24,206 bases of DNA from a virus, in IMG/VR virus record IMGVR_UViG_3300025316_001004, positions 1 through 24,206 of that record; one strand, written 5' to 3'. Shown piece by piece: positions 1 through 7,442 of the stretch. The notes beneath the pieces were generated by a model. It saw only the letters and a program-made list of their open reading frames with translations. It searched no databases and had not been told where the DNA came from. The number at the start of each line of letters is the position of its first letter. The stretch's first letter is position 1. A program made the translations under genes and the position numbers.

Positions 1-7
1 TTAATCT

Positions 8-50
8 GTCGCTGTTCGATTGAACGGCGGTGTTTTATGTAGCGACTTTT
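8..50 (+). terminator. Inverted repeat followed by a T run, possible terminator or leader hairpin
   Basis: GTCGCT (8-13) can pair with AGCGAC (41-46), which is followed directly by TTTT (47-50). Inside the loop GTTC/GAAC (14-17/22-25) can form a second small hairpin. The stem is only 6 bp with a long loop, so this is a weak candidate. It could end a transcript entering from the left or structure the leader of the gene at 87. Confidence 0.3.
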
Positions 51-86
51 CAGTTCAACTCATGCCATTCATGAAAGGATATGACC

Positions 87-1301
87 ATGGCGCACAATTT
101 CGAGCCGAAGAAGGTTCTCCGGCAAACCTCACATCATCTGTTGAATGACCTGTTCCAGGTCCACGAACATGAATTGGACATTCCCTGGGACGACCTGAAG
201 CAGACCCAGGTCAATGAGATCTTCGATGCCTGGCAGGCGCTGCCCGAGGCCGATCGCCGGACCATCGAACTTGTCCTGCAGGAAGTCCACGAGATGGCCA
301 CCGAAGACGGGTTGCGGGCCATCATTGAGGAGGCGATCCGTCAGAACAATCAAGAGCTGGTCGACGACATCGAAGGTTACGACAGCCGGCACGACAAGGC
401 GGTGTGGACCTATATCAAGGCCCGCGATGTCTGGGAGGCCGCCGTGCGATTTGCGCGGGCCGACACGATGTCGCGCGGGCGCTACTGGGTCAAGCGGATC
501 GACATTCCCGCCAAGAGGCCCCATGTGGGCGAGGCGAAGATCCAGGAATTGGAGGAGGCGTTCTCGGCATTTTTCATGGCATCCCAGGCTCGAGGCCGTT
601 ATTGCAAGATCGACCATTACGTTCGCGCCTGCGGCTCGGACTACTTCTTCGCGTACCTCGACGACTATGCGGACACCTACATCAATCTCGACACCGCTGG
701 CCGCTTCGCGCGGACGCCCGAGCGCCGAGCCTTCGAGTTGGTGCTGGTCTACCACCGGGAGCATGGCACCCTGGAGTTGTTTGCCCGGGGTGGCAAGAAG
801 GTGAACGAGCCCTTGCAGGAAATTTTCTGCCGCGTGATTCTCGATGCGGAGATCGGGCCTGAGGATCGGAATTCGCATCCCTACGAGCTGAACGGCCTGG
901 TCAGCCGCGGTTTCGAGTTCCCCACGGACCCGGAGGATGGGATCGAAAGCGTGCGGGTGCGCAAGATCCGCCTTTCGATCAAAGGCATGCCCCGCCGGCG
1001 AATCACCTTGGAAGCCGATCCCGAGGCCGACACTGGCGACATTTACGACATGATGGAAAAGTACCTGGACCACAAGCGGCTCCCGACGTCCATCGTGAAC
1101 GTGACCCAGGTGGGATTGAAGTTCGCCTTTGACCAGCAGGAAGACGGGCAGCCGAAATCGCTGTCGTTCGAGGTGTCGCATCCGAATTCGAGCAACCTGA
1201 AGAGTAAGCCGGAGCGGATGCGGCAAATTGGCGAAAAATACCTCAAACTGTGGGGATTGGATCGTGCCGGAACTCCTGAACTTGCTCGCGCGGCTTCTTG
1301 A
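87..1301 (+). CDS. Conserved hypothetical protein (404 aa), first gene of an overlapping pair
   Basis: The product is a soluble 404-residue protein with no signal peptide or membrane segment. The first ~115 residues are rich in acidic helices. A mixed segment around residues 150-270 is rich in Tyr, Phe and Arg, and a basic stretch follows around 290-310. I recognise no catalytic motif. The text resembles conserved hypothetical proteins I associate with Planctomycetota, but I cannot name a family. I chose the ATG at 87 rather than the in-frame ATG at 81 because the purine-rich site GAAAGGA (73-79) lies 7 nt before 87 but only 1 nt before 81. Its 3' end overlaps the next gene by 38 nt, so the two are probably translated together. 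Nothing here marks it as a phage structural or replication gene; it may be cargo or a regulator. Confidence 0.75.
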   Translation: MAHNFEPKKVLRQTSHHLLNDLFQVHEHELDIPWDDLKQTQVNEIFDAWQALPEADRRTIELVLQEVHEMATEDGLRAIIEEAIRQNNQELVDDIEGYDSRHDKAVWTYIKARDVWEAAVRFARADTMSRGRYWVKRIDIPAKRPHVGEAKIQELEEAFSAFFMASQARGRYCKIDHYVRACGSDYFFAYLDDYADTYINLDTAGRFARTPERRAFELVLVYHREHGTLELFARGGKKVNEPLQEIFCRVILDAEIGPEDRNSHPYELNGLVSRGFEFPTDPEDGIESVRVRKIRLSIKGMPRRRITLEADPEADTGDIYDMMEKYLDHKRLPTSIVNVTQVGLKFAFDQQEDGQPKSLSFEVSHPNSSNLKSKPERMRQIGEKYLKLWGLDRAGTPELARAAS

Positions 1302-2448
1302 AACGCCCGGCGCCCTACTTGCCGCCGATGATTTCGGCGCGATTGATGAAGGTCTGCGCGGCGTCCTCGTGGAGATGAACGTGCTGACGCCGGCGCGGAC
1401 CGCCACTCACGTTGTGTGCGACAACTGCTACGAGGGGCATGTGGAAGAGGTTTCCCGTGTCCCCGTGGCCGGTCGCAAGCCGGGTCTTTTCATTCGTTGC
1501 CCGGAGGGCGGCTGGGTATCGGTCCATCCCGATCGGCTGCGACAATGGAAATTGAATGTCGATCGGCTGGTAGCATTGCTGGCCGCGGCGATCAAGAACG
1601 GCACCGCCGCAGAGGTGATCGTCCGCAATGCCGCTTGGCGGCTGGGGGAGATCGCGATCGCCGGCGCGGCGTTCGGCGTCGTTCTCGTCATTGCGGGGGA
1701 GAACGACCTTGCAGACCTCACGGCGCAGCTGGGGCGATCGTGCCCGCTGGACAAGACGGTGCTGATCACAGCGGGATTCCCCTCGGATGAGCCAAGTGGT
1801 CTCGCGGCCGTTCTGCCCCTGGAGTCCGCATTCTTATTTGACGCCGCTGGCTTCCAGCTCGACGCCGCTCGTGTTCGCTCTTCATTGCGCACCGACCTGG
1901 GGCCGACGGCCAACACGTTCCGACTTCGCGGCCAGTTCTGGGAGCTGACCTTCGACGGCCAGACTGTCCACATGAAGGATTTGGCAGGTCTGGCATACAT
2001 TGCGCGTATGCTATCGGAGCCTGATCGTGATATCCCCGCAGTCTCCCTCCTGGCCGCCCGTGCCGGAATCGACCCTCTGATTGCCTCGGGTTCCTCAGGG
2101 AAGATGCTCGACGACGAGGCCCGCGATAACTACCGGAATCGCTATGCGCAACTTCAGGACGACCTGTCCGAAGCGAAAGAGAATAACGACTTCGCGCAGA
2201 TTGAGCGGCTGGAAACGGAAAAGGAACAGCTAACCGCTGAACTATCCAGTGCCGCCGGCCTTGGCGGCCGAAAACGTGAACGCACCGATGCCGAAAAGGT
2301 CCGGAAATCGGTTTCTATGGCTGTTACACGGGCGATCCAAGACATCGAATCCAATCACCCATCCCTCGGCCGCCACCTCTTGGCCGCCATCTCCTCGGGG
2401 CAGGTTTTTCGCTACGCGCCCCCGAGTTCTATCGACTGGCTGACGTAG
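1264..2448 (+). CDS. Putative regulatory protein: zinc-knuckle-like N-terminus plus AfsR/LuxR-ATPase-type C-terminal module
   Basis: The predicted product is 394 aa. Residues 52-79 hold a CxxC pair (C52, C55) and a third Cys in RCPEGG (C79), suggesting a small metal-binding element. Residues ~219-264 (FRLRGQFWEL, then DLAGLAYIARML) and ~283-388 match a module I know from the C-terminal ends of large bacterial transcriptional-regulator ATPases and cyclases. Its landmarks are a YRxRYxxL coiled segment (290-328), AGLGGRxR (331-337), ERxDAExxRKSV and a terminal HxSLGxHL. No NTPase motif precedes it, so this is a stand-alone or stripped version. I chose GTG at 1264 (GGGGA at 1252-1256, 7 nt spacing) over an upstream in-frame TTG at 1228. 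The gene overlaps 87-1301 by 38 nt. A DNA-binding or scaffolding role is inference. Confidence 0.7.
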   Translation: MPELLNLLARLLETPGALLAADDFGAIDEGLRGVLVEMNVLTPARTATHVVCDNCYEGHVEEVSRVPVAGRKPGLFIRCPEGGWVSVHPDRLRQWKLNVDRLVALLAAAIKNGTAAEVIVRNAAWRLGEIAIAGAAFGVVLVIAGENDLADLTAQLGRSCPLDKTVLITAGFPSDEPSGLAAVLPLESAFLFDAAGFQLDAARVRSSLRTDLGPTANTFRLRGQFWELTFDGQTVHMKDLAGLAYIARMLSEPDRDIPAVSLLAARAGIDPLIASGSSGKMLDDEARDNYRNRYAQLQDDLSEAKENNDFAQIERLETEKEQLTAELSSAAGLGGRKRERTDAEKVRKSVSMAVTRAIQDIESNHPSLGRHLLAAISSGQVFRYAPPSSIDWLT

Positions 2449-2458
2449 CCTCCGCTGC

Positions 2459-2508
2459 CGTGGCGCAGAGTGCCACACGGTTTGTGGCAATGCCACATGA
2501 GTTGTGGC
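2459..2508. promoter_or_regulatory. Two phased palindromes, candidate operator
   Basis: Two perfect 17-bp inverted repeats of form GCCACA-N5-TGTGGC lie at 2472-2488 and 2492-2508. Their starts are 20 bp apart, about two helical turns. A further half site (CGTGGC, 2459-2464) can pair with GCCAC at 2472-2476. The repeats fall in the gap between the regulator-like gene ending at 2448 and the sigma-like gene at 2647. Phased dyads in a gap of this kind are typical of a dimeric repressor or activator binding cooperatively. As RNA each would also form a 6-bp hairpin. Confidence 0.5.
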
Positions 2509-2566
2509 GCCTCGTCCGTGGCCGTGAGGCACATAACTCGGCAGTCAATCGCGTTTGTGTAGGTTC

Positions 2567-2642
2567 GCAGCGGCACGCTGCAACACATCGCTCTCCACCC
2601 CTCTGGTGGATGCCGCAGTTCGCAGCCTCCGGTCACGGAGGC
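2567..2642 (+). promoter_or_regulatory. Structured 5' leader hiding the ribosome binding site of the sigma-like gene
   Basis: Three short hairpins follow one another: GCAGCG/CGCTGC (2567-2572/2576-2581), TCCACC/GGTGGA (2594-2599/2605-2610) and GCCTCCG/CGGAGGC (2625-2631/2636-2642). The last has a 4-nt loop, and its 3' arm contains the GGAGG ribosome binding site (2637-2641), 5 nt before the ATG at 2647. With the stem formed, the Shine-Dalgarno is unavailable, which suggests translational control. GTTCGCAGC occurs twice in the leader (2563-2571 and 2618-2626). Confidence 0.5.
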
Positions 2643-2646
2643 TTGT

Positions 2647-3231
2647 ATGCGCAATGCGCAACGGAACGACGTTCTCAACGGTTACGCCCAGAAACTCATC
2701 GCAATCAAGGCGCGGCAGATCTGCCGCAAGGCCGGCTTCAACCGGTCCGATGAGGAAGACCTGAAGCAGGAGATGTTCCTGCACCTGCTCGGCCAGGCCG
2801 ATCATTTCGATTCCGGCCGGGCCTCTCTCGACACCTTCATCGACCGCGTCGTCAATTCGTGCGTGGCCATGATCCTGCGGGATCGCCGGCGTCTGAAGCG
2901 CGCCGGTCGGGTTACAACCCAATCTCTGGAATCCACCTTGATGATGGTGGAAGGCGAGCGCATTCCCGCATGCGAAGCGATCCTTCCCGAGGATCTTCAT
3001 CGTCGCACAGGCGTGGATTCCCGCCGCGAGGCTGCGCTCCAGGAAGAAGCCGCGGCGGTTGCCGAGGCCGTTGGCACGATGCCGACCAATCTTCAGGAGA
3101 TGTGCCGCCGGCTGATGGCCGGCACGGTCACCTCAGTGGCCCGCGATCTGGGTGAATCTCGGCGCCAGGTCCGGCACAAGATTCGGGAGATCCGCGGGTT
3201 CTTCGAGCAGGCCGGCTTTGAAGCGAACTGA
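2647..3231 (+). CDS. Sigma-70-family-like RNA polymerase sigma factor
   Basis: The product is 194 aa. Residues 34-48 (SDEEDLKQEMFLHLL) and 60-82 (SLDTFIDRVVN, then ILRDRRR) match sigma region 2, the core-binding and -10-melting helices. A charged linker of ~60 residues follows. Residues ~145-183 (NLQEMCRRL, then VARDLGESRRQVRHKIREI) look like a region 4 helix-turn-helix that would read the -35 element. The size fits short group 4/phage-type sigma factors. Translation starts at ATG 2647 behind GGAGG, which sits in a hairpin. The gene opens the early plus-strand block and could direct polymerase to phage promoters. A phage anti-repressor with a sigma-like fold is an alternative. The region 2 match is good, region 4 moderate. 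Confidence 0.7.
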   Translation: MRNAQRNDVLNGYAQKLIAIKARQICRKAGFNRSDEEDLKQEMFLHLLGQADHFDSGRASLDTFIDRVVNSCVAMILRDRRRLKRAGRVTTQSLESTLMMVEGERIPACEAILPEDLHRRTGVDSRREAALQEEAAAVAEAVGTMPTNLQEMCRRLMAGTVTSVARDLGESRRQVRHKIREIRGFFEQAGFEAN

Positions 3232-3282
3232 AGAAAGCGGACAGCGAACTCCTCGATTGGCATAAGTCATTAAGGGACGACC

Positions 3283-3312
3283 ATGACACTGCCAGTTGGG
3301 AGCAAACGATGA
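3283..3312 (+). CDS. Possible nine-codon leader peptide
   Basis: ATG at 3283 has a good site, AAGGGA (3272-3277), 5 nt upstream and encodes MTLPVGSKR. Its TGA (3310-3312) overlaps the ATG (3309) of the next gene as ATGA. The arrangement would couple translation of the two. It is too short to judge by composition. Confidence 0.3.
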   Translation: MTLPVGSKR

Positions 3313-3599
3313 CCACCGACGTGTATCGCTTCGTGTTCGACGAGGACGTTTCGCTCGCTGAAGCCGAGCAGACCCTTTTGCTGGCGGGTTTCGCCGCGGA
3401 AGGGCTGCTCGGCCAGGCCAGCGTTCGTCTGGGCTTCGGCTATTTCGTCGACGAACCTCGTCGCACGATCATCGTCGACGGCACCACGGACGTGGGCGAC
3501 GTCATCGTGCGGGCCTTCACCGGCCTTGTGCTGCGGGAGTTCGGAGAGACGTCGTTCAAGGTGCGTCGCGTCAACGCGTGCCCGGCCGCGGAGACGTAA
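3309..3599 (+). CDS. Small hypothetical protein (96 aa)
   Basis: This is a compact, acidic, soluble protein with alternating hydrophobic strands (YRFVFDE, RLGFGYFVDE, RRTIIVDG, VGDVIVRAF) that suggest a small alpha/beta fold. I recognise no family. GGGAG (3298-3302) is 6 nt before the ATG. It lies between the sigma-like gene and the RecA-fold ATPase, on the same strand, so it is probably an early phage gene. Confidence 0.65.
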   Translation: MTTDVYRFVFDEDVSLAEAEQTLLLAGFAAEGLLGQASVRLGFGYFVDEPRRTIIVDGTTDVGDVIVRAFTGLVLREFGETSFKVRRVNACPAAET

Positions 3600-3706
3600 G
3601 GAGGGCCACCGTTTGGCGCGACGCACCATCTTTTCAACCGCCCCTATTCGTCTCCGGCCCGGCACCACATATCCATCCACAAACCTTAATTTCAGGAGAA
3701 CCAGTT

Positions 3707-4492
3707 ATGAGCATGCTCGCGCGCATTCAGCGCGGAAAGACCCCAATGCCGCCCCGCGTGCTGGTCTACGGCACCGAGGGGATCGGCAAGTCGACCTTCG
3801 CTTCGGAAGCACCCAAACCGATCTTCATCCAGACCGAAGACGGCCTTGATGAGATCCCCTGCGACAAGTTCCCCTTGGCGGGCAGTTACGAGGACGTGGC
3901 CGGCGCCCTGGCCGAACTCCGCACCGAAAAGCACGACTACGAGTCGGTCGTCATCGATTCGCTGGACTGGCTCGAGCGGCTGATCTGGGACCGGGTGTGC
4001 ATCGATTCGGGCGTCAAGAATATTGAAAAGGCCGATGGGGGATATGCCCGCGGCTATTCACATGCCGTCGATTATTGGCGCGAGGTTGTGAACCAGCTCA
4101 ACATTCTGCGCAGCAGCCGCGGCATGGTCGTGCTCTTGATCGCGCACACGAAGGTCGAGAAGTTCGAGGATCCCGAATCCTCGCCCTACGATCGCTACAG
4201 CCCGCGGCTACATAAGCACGCTGCGGCGCTTCTGACCGAGTGGAGCGACGCCGTGCTCTTCGCCACGCGGAAGATCCGCACCCAGAGCGAAGATGCCGGA
4301 TTCAACCGTAAGCGGACCATCGCGCACCCCGTCGGCAAGGACGGCGGCGAGCGGATCCTCCGCACCGTCGGCGGGCCCTCGTGCATCGCCAAGAACCGTT
4401 ACGGGCTCGTCGATGACCTGCCGCTGTCGTGGGCAGGGTTCATGGCGGCCCTTTTCAACCAGCAACCGCAAGGAGAAACCCAACATGGCTGA
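3707..4492 (+). CDS. Phage RecA-fold ATPase (Sak4-like, AAA_24 type)
   Basis: The product is 261 aa. The Walker A loop is GTEGIGKST (residues 22-30), Walker B is ESVVIDSLDWL (79-89, Asp84), and a following strand VVLLIAHTKV (141-150) is typical of RecA-like cores. This family (phage nucleotide-binding protein, AAA_24/Sak4) acts in single-strand annealing and recombination-dependent replication, usually next to a single-strand binding protein. Here the next gene is a DUF669 protein, as expected. The ATG at 3707 has AGGAG (3694-3698) at 8 nt. The frame stays open upstream to 3578, but that part lacks a ribosome site and reads like non-coding sequence. Its last 8 nt overlap the DUF669 gene. The assignment to the RecA-fold phage ATPases is firm; the Sak4 subfamily is likely. 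Confidence 0.88.
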   Translation: MSMLARIQRGKTPMPPRVLVYGTEGIGKSTFASEAPKPIFIQTEDGLDEIPCDKFPLAGSYEDVAGALAELRTEKHDYESVVIDSLDWLERLIWDRVCIDSGVKNIEKADGGYARGYSHAVDYWREVVNQLNILRSSRGMVVLLIAHTKVEKFEDPESSPYDRYSPRLHKHAAALLTEWSDAVLFATRKIRTQSEDAGFNRKRTIAHPVGKDGGERILRTVGGPSCIAKNRYGLVDDLPLSWAGFMAALFNQQPQGETQHG

Positions 4493-4943
4493 TCTGCATG
4501 GATTCGATGCAAACCAGGTCGAACCGACGACCAACTTCGAGGCGATCCCGGCCGGCAAGTACCTGGCCCTGATCACCGACAGCGAATACAAGCCCAACAA
4601 GGCCGGCACGGGCAGTTACCTGCAACTGGCCTTCCAGGTTCTCGACGGCGCGCATAAAGGCCGTTTTCTCTGGGCAAGGCTTAATCTGGACAACCCCAAC
4701 GCCACCGCGATGAGCATAGCTCGCTCGGAGCTGTCGGCTATCTGCCGCGCCGTCGGCGTCATGACGCCCAACGACTCGGTCGAGCTGCACAACATGCCGT
4801 TGGTGATCCACGTCAAGTGCGTCAAGCGCGCCGACACCGGTGATCTGGCGAACGAGATCAAGGGCTACGCCAAGAAGGAAACGCCGCCGACTGCCCCGCA
4901 GCCCGCTGCGGCCAACGACTCGGCCCCTTGGAAACGATCGTGA
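4485..4943 (+). CDS. DUF669 family protein, probable phage single-strand DNA-binding partner
   Basis: The product is 152 aa. It shows the DUF669 pattern: AGKYLALITDSEYKPNKAG followed by a strand that copies GSYLQLAFQVLDG, then GRFLWARLNLDNPN and a helix with AICRAVGV. Members are encoded beside AAA_24/Sak4 ATPases and are thought to bind DNA during phage recombination. The C-terminal ~25 residues are Pro/Ala-rich and end SAPWKRS, so an acidic SSB-type tip is absent here. AAGGAG (4470-4475) lies 9 nt before the ATG. The gene overlaps the ATPase by 8 nt and shares TGATG with the RusA gene. Confidence 0.85.
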   Translation: MADLHGFDANQVEPTTNFEAIPAGKYLALITDSEYKPNKAGTGSYLQLAFQVLDGAHKGRFLWARLNLDNPNATAMSIARSELSAICRAVGVMTPNDSVELHNMPLVIHVKCVKRADTGDLANEIKGYAKKETPPTAPQPAAANDSAPWKRS

Positions 4944-5323
4944 TGCTCACGTTCGCGCTGCCCTACCCGCCGTCGATCAATCACTACTGGCGCCGGGTCG
5001 GGCCGCGCACACTCATCAGCCGGCAGGGACGCAAGTTTCGACAGGACGTCGAGGTCGCGGTCCGGCGGACCGGCGGTCTTCGCGGGAGGCTGCCCCTACT
5101 CGGGCAGCTTGCCGTGGAAGTGCTGCTGCATCCGCCGGACCGGCGGCGGCGGGATTTGGACAACACGCTCAAGGCCACGCTCGACGCGATGCAACATGCC
5201 GGCGTCTACCAGGACGACAGTCAGATCGCAGACCTCGCCATTCGGCGGTGCGAGCCGTGCGACGGTGGTTGCGCCATCGTGCGGGTCGGCCCGCTCCACG
5301 AACCCCAAGGATCGACAACATGA
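4943..5323 (+). CDS. rusA: RusA-family Holliday junction resolvase
   Basis: The product is 126 aa, close to the usual ~120. It begins with the RusA strand LPYPPSINHYWR (residues 6-17). The catalytic region is PDRRRRDLDNTLKATLDAM (65-83) then GVYQDDSQI (87-95). Asp71, Asp73 and Asp91 plus Lys77 line up with the essential Asp70, Asp72, Asp91 and Lys76 of E. coli RusA. The enzyme is a dimeric metal-dependent endonuclease that resolves four-way junctions, here probably serving recombination-linked replication or packaging. The ATG at 4943 overlaps the previous stop (TGATG). GTG 4940 and TTG 4928 are in frame but would add residues before the conserved start. Confidence 0.93.
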   Translation: MLTFALPYPPSINHYWRRVGPRTLISRQGRKFRQDVEVAVRRTGGLRGRLPLLGQLAVEVLLHPPDRRRRDLDNTLKATLDAMQHAGVYQDDSQIADLAIRRCEPCDGGCAIVRVGPLHEPQGSTT

Positions 5324-5529
5324 CCCAGACGTGCATCGTCGCCATTCGTATCACCGCCGTCCTGGCGATCGGCAGCGAACCTGGCGCCAACTCCGCACTG
5401 GACGAGATCGCCGCGCGGCTCCAGCGCGAGGCCGCGCACGGGCGGGATGCCGGGCCGCGGCCCATCGTCCTGCCGGGCGTGACCGTCGAGATGGCGGCGT
5501 TCTACCGCGAACACCCCGACCACAACTGA
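5320..5529 (+). CDS. Small hypothetical protein (69 aa)
   Basis: The start ATG (5320) overlaps the rusA stop as ATGA and has AAGGA (5307-5311) 8 nt upstream. An N-terminal hydrophobic strand (CIVAIRITAVLAIG) is followed by a helix (SALDEIAARLQREAA) and a short C-terminal part. I recognise no family. Position and spacing make it a likely member of the early operon. Confidence 0.6.
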   Translation: MTQTCIVAIRITAVLAIGSEPGANSALDEIAARLQREAAHGRDAGPRPIVLPGVTVEMAAFYREHPDHN

Positions 5530-5548
5530 TCAAAGCCCAGGAGCATCC

Positions 5549-5797
5549 GTGAGCGCAGATGTCATCAACCATCCCCAGCACTACACGTTCGGATCGCTCG
5601 AAGTCATCGACGCCATCGAGGCGTGGGAGTTGGGATTCCACCTGGGCAACGTCGTCAAGTACGTCGCCCGGGCGGCACACAAGGGACGCTACCTCGAAGA
5701 CCTCAAAAAGGCACGTTGGTATCTCGAACGCGAAATCGCACGATCGGAGAGAGATTCGCACGATGGAACTTCGCCCGTACCAGCAAGCGGCGGTTGA
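5549..5797 (+). CDS. DUF3310 family protein
   Basis: The product is 82 aa. It carries the DUF3310 signature: NHPQHYTFGSLEVIDAIEAW (residues 7-26), then FHLGNVVKYVARAAHKG (30-46) and DLKKARWYLEREI (51-63). The domain is common in phages and is also found in T7 gp1.7, a nucleotide kinase, but these small versions lack a kinase core and their activity is unknown. It starts at GTG 5549 with AGGAGC (5539-5544) at 5 nt. The last 35 nt overlap the helicase gene, and the C-terminal ~15 residues after the conserved helix look unstructured. Confidence 0.85.
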   Translation: MSADVINHPQHYTFGSLEVIDAIEAWELGFHLGNVVKYVARAAHKGRYLEDLKKARWYLEREIARSERDSHDGTSPVPASGG

Positions 5798-7427
5798 TGC
5801 CGTCTATGAGCACCTGCGTCATCACGACGACAGTCCGTGCGTGGTCATTCCGACCGCCGGCGGCAAGACTCCGGTCATGGCGACGATCTGCCGGGACGCC
5901 GTGACGCGGTGGAATGGCCGCGTGCTGGTGCTGGCGCACGTCAAGGAGCTGCTCGAGCAGGCGGCCGATAAACTGCGGGTCATCTGCCCCGGCGTGGAGT
6001 TCGGCGTCTATTCGGCCGGACTGAAGCGGCGCGATACCGAGCATGCCGTGATCATCGCCGGCATCCAGTCGGTCTATCGCCGGGCCTGCGATCTGGACGC
6101 CTTCGATCTGGTGGTCATCGACGAAAGTCACATGATACCCCAGGAAGGCGATGGCATGTATCGGCAGTTTCTGGCCGACGCCCGCACCATCAACCCGCAC
6201 TTGCGGATCATCGGCTTTACGGCCACTCCGTTCCGCATGAAGACGGGCTCGATCTGCACGCCCGACGGATTCTTGAACTCGATCTGTTACGAGGTCGGGG
6301 TGCGGGAGTTGATCCGCGATGGTTATCTGTGCCCGCTGGTGACCAAGGCCGGCCGGGCGAAGGTCGACACGGCCGGCCTGCACGTTCGCGGCGGCGAGTT
6401 CATCCCGGGCGAGGTCGAGGATCTGATGGATCAGGACAACTTGGTCACGGCGGCCTGCGCCGAGATCGTGGCGCTGGCGCACAATCGCCGGTCGGTGCTG
6501 ATCTTCGCCTCGGGCGTGAAGCATGGGCAGCACATCGCCAGGGTTCTTGGCGATATGAGCGGCCAGGAATGCGGGTTCGTCTGCGGCGAGACGCCTACAG
6601 CCGAGCGCGACGAACTGCTGGGGCGTTTCCGCAAAGGTGCCCTCAGATACCTGTGCAACGTCAATGTGCTGACCACCGGTTTCGATGCGCCGAACATCGA
6701 CTGCGTGGTCCTGCTGCGGCCGACGCTGTCGCCGGGCCTCTATTATCAGTGCGTAGGAAGGGGCTTCCGTCTGTTTCCAACCAAGCGCGATTGCCTTGTG
6801 CTCGATTTTGGCGGAAACGTGCTTCGGCATGGGCCGGTCGATGAGATCAAGGTTCGCGAGCCGAACTCCACCGGCAACGGCCAAGCCCCGGCCAAGGAAT
6901 GCCCGCAGTGCCAGGCGGTCATTGCCGCCGGCTATGCCCACTGTCCGCACTGCGGCTACGAGTTTCCGCCGCCCGAGCGGCAGAAGCACGATGCCAAGCC
7001 CAGCGAAGCGGGGATCCTCTCGGGCCAGGTCACCACGGCCGTCTACCAGGTGCAAGACGTCTTCTACAGCGTCCACACCAAGCGCGGCGCCGACGACAGC
7101 GCGCCGAAAACCCTGCGTGTCGACTACAAGGTCGGTTGGCAGCGGTACAAGTCGGAATGGATCTGCATCGAGCACGAGGGCTTTGCGCGGCAAAAGGCCG
7201 TGGCCTGGTGGCGCCGGCGCTCGCCCGATCCCGTTCCCGACACGGCCGAGCGGGCAGTCGACATTGCCTGCGGCGGCGGCCTGGCCGCGACCAAGGCGAT
7301 CACGGTGCGCACCGTGGCCGGCGAACAGTACGAGCGAGTCACCGATTACGAACTCGGGCCGATGCCCGAGGCGACCCCGGCCGGCGAACTGGCCAACAGT
7401 TACAACCCTGACGAAATCCCCTTTTGA
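5763..7427 (+). CDS. DEAD/DEAH-type superfamily 2 DNA helicase with zinc ribbon
   Basis: The product is 554 aa. The motifs in order are the Q-like start LRPYQQ (3-8), Walker A PTAGGKT (30-36), motif II DESH (120-123), motif III TATPFR (153-158), motif V TTGFDAPNID (304-313) and motif VI QCVGRGFRL (329-337). A zinc ribbon CPQC..CPHCGYEF (380-401) follows. The C-terminal ~150 residues resemble the accessory region of phage ATP-dependent helicases. The last residues are NPDEIPF, very like the SSB acidic tip DDDIPF. Such helicases unwind or remodel DNA at phage forks. The start is ATG 5763 with GGAGA (5746-5750). The frame is open further upstream, but that part is the shadow of the DUF3310 gene. 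Confidence in the helicase family is high. Confidence 0.93.
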   Translation: MELRPYQQAAVDAVYEHLRHHDDSPCVVIPTAGGKTPVMATICRDAVTRWNGRVLVLAHVKELLEQAADKLRVICPGVEFGVYSAGLKRRDTEHAVIIAGIQSVYRRACDLDAFDLVVIDESHMIPQEGDGMYRQFLADARTINPHLRIIGFTATPFRMKTGSICTPDGFLNSICYEVGVRELIRDGYLCPLVTKAGRAKVDTAGLHVRGGEFIPGEVEDLMDQDNLVTAACAEIVALAHNRRSVLIFASGVKHGQHIARVLGDMSGQECGFVCGETPTAERDELLGRFRKGALRYLCNVNVLTTGFDAPNIDCVVLLRPTLSPGLYYQCVGRGFRLFPTKRDCLVLDFGGNVLRHGPVDEIKVREPNSTGNGQAPAKECPQCQAVIAAGYAHCPHCGYEFPPPERQKHDAKPSEAGILSGQVTTAVYQVQDVFYSVHTKRGADDSAPKTLRVDYKVGWQRYKSEWICIEHEGFARQKAVAWWRRRSPDPVPDTAERAVDIACGGGLAATKAITVRTVAGEQYERVTDYELGPMPEATPAGELANSYNPDEIPF

Positions 7428-7442
7428 CCCTGGAGGCACATC

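Noticed and set aside
129-1406. 425-codon minus-strand frame over the first gene
   Set aside because: The plus-strand frame has a ribosome site, a coupled downstream gene and protein-like composition; the minus frame has none.
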